The notes below the pieces were generated by a model. It saw only the letters and a program-made list of their open reading frames with translations. It was not told where the DNA came from and did no database searches. A program made the position numbers and the translations under genes. Below, piece by piece: positions 59,361 through 64,000 of a stretch of 64,000 nucleotides of DNA (within the stretch, counting starts at the first letter, position 1; each line of letters opens with the position of its first letter). The DNA comes from Bacillota bacterium (GTDB lineage: Bacteria > Bacillota > Clostridia > Christensenellales > Christensenellaceae): contig JAEWMJ010000006.1 in NCBI GenBank assembly GCA_023393165.1, positions 186,001 to 250,000 on the forward strand, read 5' to 3'.

Positions 59361-59501
59361 AAAAAACCAAAAACCTGACTGAAAATGAATTTTGTATCTG
59401 AATTTGGCTGAAGGAGGAAGCCAATAAATATAATTTACCCGAGCATTTCAGTAAAAAGAATCATTTTTTCTGCAAAAGAATCAGTATCAAAAAATTAAGG
59501 A

Positions 59502-59530
59502 TTGAGAGGTATAGAGCGGCAGAGTGTAAT
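59502..59530 (+). promoter_or_regulatory. Candidate promoter of cassette 4
   Basis: TTGAGA (59502-59507), 17-base spacer, TGTAAT (59525-59530). The proximal operator begins 26 bases after the -10, just downstream of the expected transcription start. Confidence 0.45.
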
Positions 59531-59556
59531 GCACTTATATTAAAACAACAGAGAAG

Positions 59557-59570
59557 TGGGAACGTTACCA
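59557..59570. promoter_or_regulatory. LacI-like operator O1 (proximal) of cassette 4
   Basis: TGGGAACGTTACCA, a closer match to a symmetric LacI-type site than the distal copy. It lies 163 bases before the ATPase gene. The 59571-59732 leader has no gene. Confidence 0.55.
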
Positions 59571-59732
59571 ACAATAAAAACCGTACCTAAAAACATTTTC
59601 AACCTATGATCAAAAGATGGAAGCAGCCGGGAAGAGCGCCGACAGGACGGCCGTTATCTTTTTGACGCCCTTTTCTTCAGTTGCTGCCAACAGCTGTTTT
59701 CAGCGGAGAAATATTTTTAAGGAGAGAGGTAA

Positions 59733-61217
59733 ATGCAGGAAAATATTTTAGAGATCCGCGGCGTGAGCAAAAGCTTTTCCGGTGTTCAGGTACTCGACGG
59801 CGTCAGTATGCAGATCAAAAAAGGAGAGGTTCACGTTGTAGTCGGCGAGAATGGCGCCGGCAAATCTACGCTGATGAAAATAATTTCGGGCGTATATCAG
59901 AAGGACGGCGGAGAGTTGTTGTTTGAAGGAAAGCCGGTCACCCTGGACAGTATCCGCCAGGCACAGGAGCTTGGAATCAGTATTATCCATCAGGAACTGA
60001 ATCTGCTTCCGTACAGGTCGGTGGCGCAGAATATTTTTTTAGGACGGGAGCCCGTGAAATACAAGGGATTGCATGTCATTGATATTGAAAAAATGAATGC
60101 GAGAAGCCGGGAACTATTGGGCTTTTTGGGCATATCGCTGGAGCCCGGAATGCAGGTTGCGGCCCTTGGCATAGCACAGCAGCAGATGATAGAGGTGGCA
60201 AAGGCGCTTTCCTGCGATTCAAAGGTGCTGATCATGGACGAACCCACAGCCACGCTGACTCGCAATGAAATTACCCGGTTGTTTGAGATCATCCATAAGC
60301 TGAAGAGCGAAGGCGTCTCCATCATATATATTTCGCACAGGCTGGAAGAGATCAAGGAGATTGCGGACACCATAAGCGTACTGCGCGACGGACGTTTGGT
60401 GGGCACAATGCCGGCGAAAGAAGCGGATACGGAAACCATTATAAAAATGATGGTGGGACGCGAAATCACAAACCAGTATCACCGTGATTTCGGAGAACCG
60501 GGAGAAGAGGTGCTGCGCGTTGATAAACTGTCCTCCTACCGCTACAGGGATATCAGCCTTTATGCACGGCGCGGGGAAATCGTCGGCCTGTCGGGCCTGG
60601 TAGGCGCGGGGCGTACCGAAGTAATCAAGTCTATATTTGGCTATGATGTTTTTGAAAGCGGGACGGTCACCATATTCGGCAAAACATACCGCCGGCTTAC
60701 AACGCGGCTCACAACGCGGCTGAAGGTTGGCCTGGTCCCCGAGGACCGCAAGGAGGAGGGCGCCATTATTGATATGCCGATACGTGAAAATATCGTGCAC
60801 GCCTCGCTTCCAAAGATGTTCCGCCGCGGCGTCCTCAACAGAAAAACGGAGGCGGAAGCGGCGGAAAGGTATAAAAAAGAACTCAATATCGTAACAAGCG
60901 GCATAGGCAAGGTTGTAAAATACTTAAGCGGCGGAAACCAGCAGAAGGTTGTTGTCGCCAAATGGCTTTGCGCGGAGTGCGACCTTATATTGTTTGATGA
61001 GCCGACGCGCGGTATAGATGTGGGCGCGCGGGAAGAAATCTACGGGATCATGAACAATCTCGTAAAACAGGGCAAGGCGGTACTGATGATATCCTCGGAT
61101 CTGCCCGAACTGCTTGGACTTTGCGACCGGATCTATGTGATGAAAGACGGGCGGATCACAGGCGAATTTTCACGCGAAGAGGCGACGCAGGAGAAACTGC
61201 TCGCCCGCAGTATTTAG
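59733..61217 (+). CDS. Sugar ABC importer ATPase, RbsA-like (cassette 4)
   Basis: 494 residues with two NBDs. Domain 1: Walker A GENGAGKST, LGIAQQQMIEVAKAL, Walker B VLIMDEPTATLT, ISHRLEEIKE. Domain 2: VGAGRTEVIKSI, LSGGNQQKVVVAKWL, LILFDEPTRGID. The repeated RLTTRLTTRLK at about 316-326 reflects a short in-frame duplication in the DNA (TTACAACGCGGC / CTCACAACGCGGC). First gene of an importer unit with two permeases and a binding protein. Confidence 0.92.
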   Translation: MQENILEIRGVSKSFSGVQVLDGVSMQIKKGEVHVVVGENGAGKSTLMKIISGVYQKDGGELLFEGKPVTLDSIRQAQELGISIIHQELNLLPYRSVAQNIFLGREPVKYKGLHVIDIEKMNARSRELLGFLGISLEPGMQVAALGIAQQQMIEVAKALSCDSKVLIMDEPTATLTRNEITRLFEIIHKLKSEGVSIIYISHRLEEIKEIADTISVLRDGRLVGTMPAKEADTETIIKMMVGREITNQYHRDFGEPGEEVLRVDKLSSYRYRDISLYARRGEIVGLSGLVGAGRTEVIKSIFGYDVFESGTVTIFGKTYRRLTTRLTTRLKVGLVPEDRKEEGAIIDMPIRENIVHASLPKMFRRGVLNRKTEAEAAERYKKELNIVTSGIGKVVKYLSGGNQQKVVVAKWLCAECDLILFDEPTRGIDVGAREEIYGIMNNLVKQGKAVLMISSDLPELLGLCDRIYVMKDGRITGEFSREEATQEKLLARSI

Positions 61218-61233
61218 CGGGAGGTGAAGGTAC

Positions 61234-62211
61234 TTGGGACGTAAAAATATTTTGAGGAGCAGAGAAAGATTCGGGCTGGTCATAGGCATTATTGTTCTGT
61301 TTGTATTCATGAGCGTATTTGCGAACGGATTTTTAAGCTGGTACAACCTGCATAATCTTCTGAAAGACACCTCCATACTCCTGATTGTAGCCACCGGTAT
61401 GACGATGGTTATACTGATAGGAAAGATCGACATGTCGGCAGGTTCGGTTATGTCGCTTGCGGCCATCGTCGCAACCATACTCCTTGCGCAGGGCGTGAAT
61501 ATCGTTGTTGCGCTGATGGCAGCCGCTGCAAGCGGCGCGCTGATCGGCCTTTTGAACGGATACCTGATCGGCATTCAGAAACTGGATCATTTTGTGACCA
61601 CATTTGCAACCTTAAGCCTGGCCAAAGGCATCGCGCTTGTTCTTTGCGACGGAGACATCATTAATTCCGAAAGTCTGGCATTCAAGGCCATAGGCGGCAG
61701 TACGACACTGTTTGCCGGCATTCATGTGTTTATATGGATCGGAGCCGCCGTATTCCTTGCGGCGATGTTTTTCCTTACAAAAAGTAAATTCGGCTATAAA
61801 ATCTATTCTATCGGCGGATCGGAACAGGCCGCGTCCCTGGCCGGGATCAAAACAAGAGCTGTTTTTATTAAAGTTTTTCTGATATCAGGAGTGCTTGCGG
61901 CATTGGGCGGCATACTGCTTGCAAGCAAGGCGAACAACGGCAACGTTACCATTGGCGACGGTTTTGAATTCAACGCGATCGCCACCGTCATCATAGGCGG
62001 CACGCCGTTTGACGGCGGCCGCGGCGGCCTTACGGGCACTCTCATCGGCGCGCTTTTAATATCGGTTCTAAAAAACGGGCTGAGGTTCTTAAATATCACG
62101 CCCTCGCTCCAATACGTTATCATAGGCCTCGTCATACTTGCTGTGATCATTATGGATGTTATGATCAACGAGCGCCGTAAACGTGAAGAATTAAGGAGGG
62201 TGGAAGGATGA
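61234..62211 (+). CDS. Sugar ABC importer permease 1 (cassette 4)
   Basis: 325 residues from a TTG start with GGGAGG about twelve bases upstream. RbsC-type with eight to ten helices; the conserved regions are LIGKIDMSAGSVMSLAAI and NAIATVIIGGTPFDGGRGGLTG. The TTG gives an N-terminus of usual length (GRKNILRSRERFG); no ATG lies close. It overlaps permease 2 by four bases. Confidence 0.88.
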   Translation: MGRKNILRSRERFGLVIGIIVLFVFMSVFANGFLSWYNLHNLLKDTSILLIVATGMTMVILIGKIDMSAGSVMSLAAIVATILLAQGVNIVVALMAAAASGALIGLLNGYLIGIQKLDHFVTTFATLSLAKGIALVLCDGDIINSESLAFKAIGGSTTLFAGIHVFIWIGAAVFLAAMFFLTKSKFGYKIYSIGGSEQAASLAGIKTRAVFIKVFLISGVLAALGGILLASKANNGNVTIGDGFEFNAIATVIIGGTPFDGGRGGLTGTLIGALLISVLKNGLRFLNITPSLQYVIIGLVILAVIIMDVMINERRKREELRRVEG

Positions 62212-63173
62212 AAACCAGGGTATCGGGATTTTTTCTGAATTATTTGAAGATCATGCTGCTTGTGGCTATTATAGGCCTCGCGAGCGCGTACGCGAACGAC
62301 CCGGTAGAAAATGTTTTTACCGTAATCATGAGCCAGGCCCCCTTCATGCTGATCTATTGCTTCGGTATGACGCTGGTCATTTTAACCGGAGGACTCGATC
62401 TCTCCATAGGTTCCGTCGCGGCGTTTTCGTCCTATATTGCGGCAACCCTGATCATTGAGGGACTGATCATTCCGGGCATACTGGCGGGGCTGGCAATCGG
62501 CGCAGGCATCGGCGCGGTCAACGGCCTTTTGATATCTAAGGTTAAGGTATCTCCCTTCATAGCGACTTACGGCATGGACTGGGTGGTCCGCGGGGTTGTG
62601 CTGTTTATCCTGGCCGGCCAGAAAATATTCGGTTTCGATGAATCCTTTCGTGTGATCTCAACGGGAAACCCCGTTCAATTTTCCAATACAATGAATATTT
62701 CCAACCCGTTCATCATTTCCGTCGCTATCTTCCTTGTATTGCTTTTTATTCTGAAAAAGACGACATTCGGGCGCAACGTATATTCGGTGGGCTTCAATGT
62801 GAAGGCAACCCGCCTGACCGGCGTCAACACAGACAGGATTCTGATCATTGTCTATGCGGTTTCCGGTCTGCTGGCCGCCGTTTCCGGGCTGCTTTACGCT
62901 GCGGTGCTGGACTGCGCGGAGCCGAATGTGGGTTCCGAGTACTCGCTGCTTGCAATCGCGGCCACTCTGGTAGGCGGCACGGCGATTACAGGTGGAAAAG
63001 GGGGGGTAGGCAATACCATCATAGGCGTCTTTATAATGGTGTTTCTGACCAATGCGCTTGCCGTTCTTGGAATCTCGCATCTGTGGCAGAACGTAGTGTT
63101 CGGTATGGTCATTATACTGGCGGCGCTTATGGAACAGGCAAGGCAAAAGCATGTCATGCGCCTGCAGATGTAG
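62208..63173 (+). CDS. Sugar ABC importer permease 2 (cassette 4)
   Basis: 321 residues, RbsC-type: LTGGLDLSIGSVAAFSSY and LAIAATLVGGTAITGGKGGVGN. Its ATG overlaps the stop of permease 1 and GGAGG lies before it, so the two permeases are made in step and probably form a heterodimer. The binding-protein gene follows by 81 bases. Confidence 0.9.
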   Translation: MKTRVSGFFLNYLKIMLLVAIIGLASAYANDPVENVFTVIMSQAPFMLIYCFGMTLVILTGGLDLSIGSVAAFSSYIAATLIIEGLIIPGILAGLAIGAGIGAVNGLLISKVKVSPFIATYGMDWVVRGVVLFILAGQKIFGFDESFRVISTGNPVQFSNTMNISNPFIISVAIFLVLLFILKKTTFGRNVYSVGFNVKATRLTGVNTDRILIIVYAVSGLLAAVSGLLYAAVLDCAEPNVGSEYSLLAIAATLVGGTAITGGKGGVGNTIIGVFIMVFLTNALAVLGISHLWQNVVFGMVIILAALMEQARQKHVMRLQM

Positions 63174-63254
63174 CCTAATTGTACTATAAAACGGCTCTGC
63201 GGATTTTATAGTATCAAATATACATTAGGAAAGAAAAATTAAGGAGGAATTAAA

Positions 63255-64000
63255 ATGAAAAAGTTTGGATTGTTGTTTCTGGTGATATGCCTGGCTGCAG
63301 CCATGATCCTTTCCGGATGCACATCGGCAGGAACGCCGGCATCCCAGTCCCCGGCAGCTCCGGCATCCCAAGCGCCGGCGTCATCCGAGGCGGCAGCCGA
63401 GGCGTCCACCCAGGAAGCGTCTGCGGCGCCCGCATCCGAAGCGTCCGGCAGTAACCCTTATCCGGGAGCGGAAGGCAAAACAGCTACGCTGGTTTTAAAA
63501 GATCTGACAAATCCGGTATGGCTGAAAGCGCGCGACGGCGCTATGGCAGCAGCCAAAGATTTCGGCATTAACCTGGAAGTGGTGGCCCCGGTTAAATCCA
63601 ACAACAACGACGAGCAGATTTCACTTGCAGAGCAGGCCATCGCGCAGAATAAAGACATTCTGATCATGACTCCTGCGGATTCCAAAGGTATTGTTCCGGC
63701 AATGGAGGAAGTAAATGCCGCGGGCATCCCCATTATCAATCTGAATACAAAGATCAACAACGACGCCGGAACACTGAAAATTGAAACATTTGTAGTTGCG
63801 GACAACACGATTTGCGGCACGCTTTGCGCCGAAGAACTCGTCAAACTCGCAGGTGAAGAGGGCGAAGCGGTCATTCTGGAAGGACCTTCCGGCGGACAGG
63901 TAACGATCGATCTTTCCAACGCGGCGCAGGCTGTGTTTGCAAAATATCCGAATATCAAAGTAGTTGATATCCAGGACGCCAAATTCGACCGGTCCACAGG
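63255..64000 (+). CDS. Sugar ABC importer binding lipoprotein (cassette 4), cut by window edge
   Basis: The first 248 codons are in the window; the frame is open at the right edge. AAGGAGG site, signal peptide with lipobox LSGC (Cys at 22), an Ala/Pro/Ser/Glu spacer to about 70, then an RbsB-type fold (ATLVLKDLTNPVWLKARDGA, LIMTPADSKGIVPAMEEV, AVILEGPSGGQVTIDLSN). VVAPVKSNNNDEQISLAEQA is typical of sugar receptors of this group. The ligand cannot be told. Confidence 0.9.
   Translation, partial: MKKFGLLFLVICLAAAMILSGCTSAGTPASQSPAAPASQAPASSEAAAEASTQEASAAPASEASGSNPYPGAEGKTATLVLKDLTNPVWLKARDGAMAAAKDFGINLEVVAPVKSNNNDEQISLAEQAIAQNKDILIMTPADSKGIVPAMEEVNAAGIPIINLNTKINNDAGTLKIETFVVADNTICGTLCAEELVKLAGEEGEAVILEGPSGGQVTIDLSNAAQAVFAKYPNIKVVDIQDAKFDRST

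Noticed and set aside
59146..59732. Hidden gene in the long leader of cassette 4
   Set aside because: An AAGGAGG occurs near 59412 but is not followed by a start codon with an open frame; all frames close quickly.

Overview
The window looks like the chromosome of a motile, fermentative, anaerobic Firmicute, most likely a gut-type clostridium. The signs are A/G-rich Shine-Dalgarno sites, hairpin-plus-T-run terminators after many transcription units, 4Fe-4S ferredoxins, a flavodiiron protein, a methanol:corrinoid methyltransferase, flagellar motAB and a large family of RbsA-type sugar ABC importers. I cannot name the genus. No rRNA, CRISPR array, intact transposase or phage module is present.

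Left part (1-24 kb): a cut-off DUF1848 gene, a lipoate operon (lipA-lplA, minus strand), a lone mtaB, a Tam-like methyltransferase, a PAS-GGDEF protein, then cell-envelope genes (degraded lipoprotein gene, GH18 protein, NlpC/P60 hydrolase, small holin-like protein). Redox genes follow (two paralogous ferredoxins, a flavodoxin), a membrane methyltransferase, and a membrane GGDEF gene whose end overlaps a flavodiiron gene. Next are a SanA/YdcF-like protein, a frameshifted EFR1-type flavodoxin remnant, motA-motB, three zinc-ribbon/DUF4190 membrane proteins (one with a long acidic repeat), and a LytTR-DUF3021-ABC exporter cassette on the minus strand.

Middle (24-30 kb): tRNA-Pro(CGG) with its terminator, a dense cluster of inverted repeats, and a probable accessory block on the minus strand: a SAM methyltransferase and an RsgA-type GTPase with its own promoter, mini leader ORF and intrinsic attenuator. 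A stand-alone dnaK and a small (p)ppGpp synthetase gene follow.

Right part (30-64 kb): a sugar-catabolism region. Cassette 1 is a DeoR regulator with ATPase, permease and binding protein. Cassette 2 is a RhaS-type rhamnose importer (ATPase, two permeases, binding protein) with L-rhamnose isomerase and a degenerate nuclease-fold protein. A poly-HAMP chemoreceptor follows. Cassette 3 is a roughly 13-gene co-directional unit: TIM-barrel sugar isomerase, binding protein, acetoin-dehydrogenase-like E1 alpha and beta, a free-standing lipoyl domain, zinc alcohol dehydrogenase, two permeases, ATPase, SDR dehydrogenase, LacI regulator, rhamnose-mutarotase-like protein and L-fucose isomerase. A divergent M24/creatinase-like gene lacks metal ligands. 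Cassette 4 (ATPase, two permeases, binding protein running off the right edge) lies downstream of two LacI-like operators spaced 210 bp apart. No sugar kinase or aldolase is present, so the local genes imply uptake, mutarotation, isomerisation and oxidation, with a TPP/lipoyl cleavage step as the most unusual element. lipA and lplA at the left edge could supply lipoate to that carrier.
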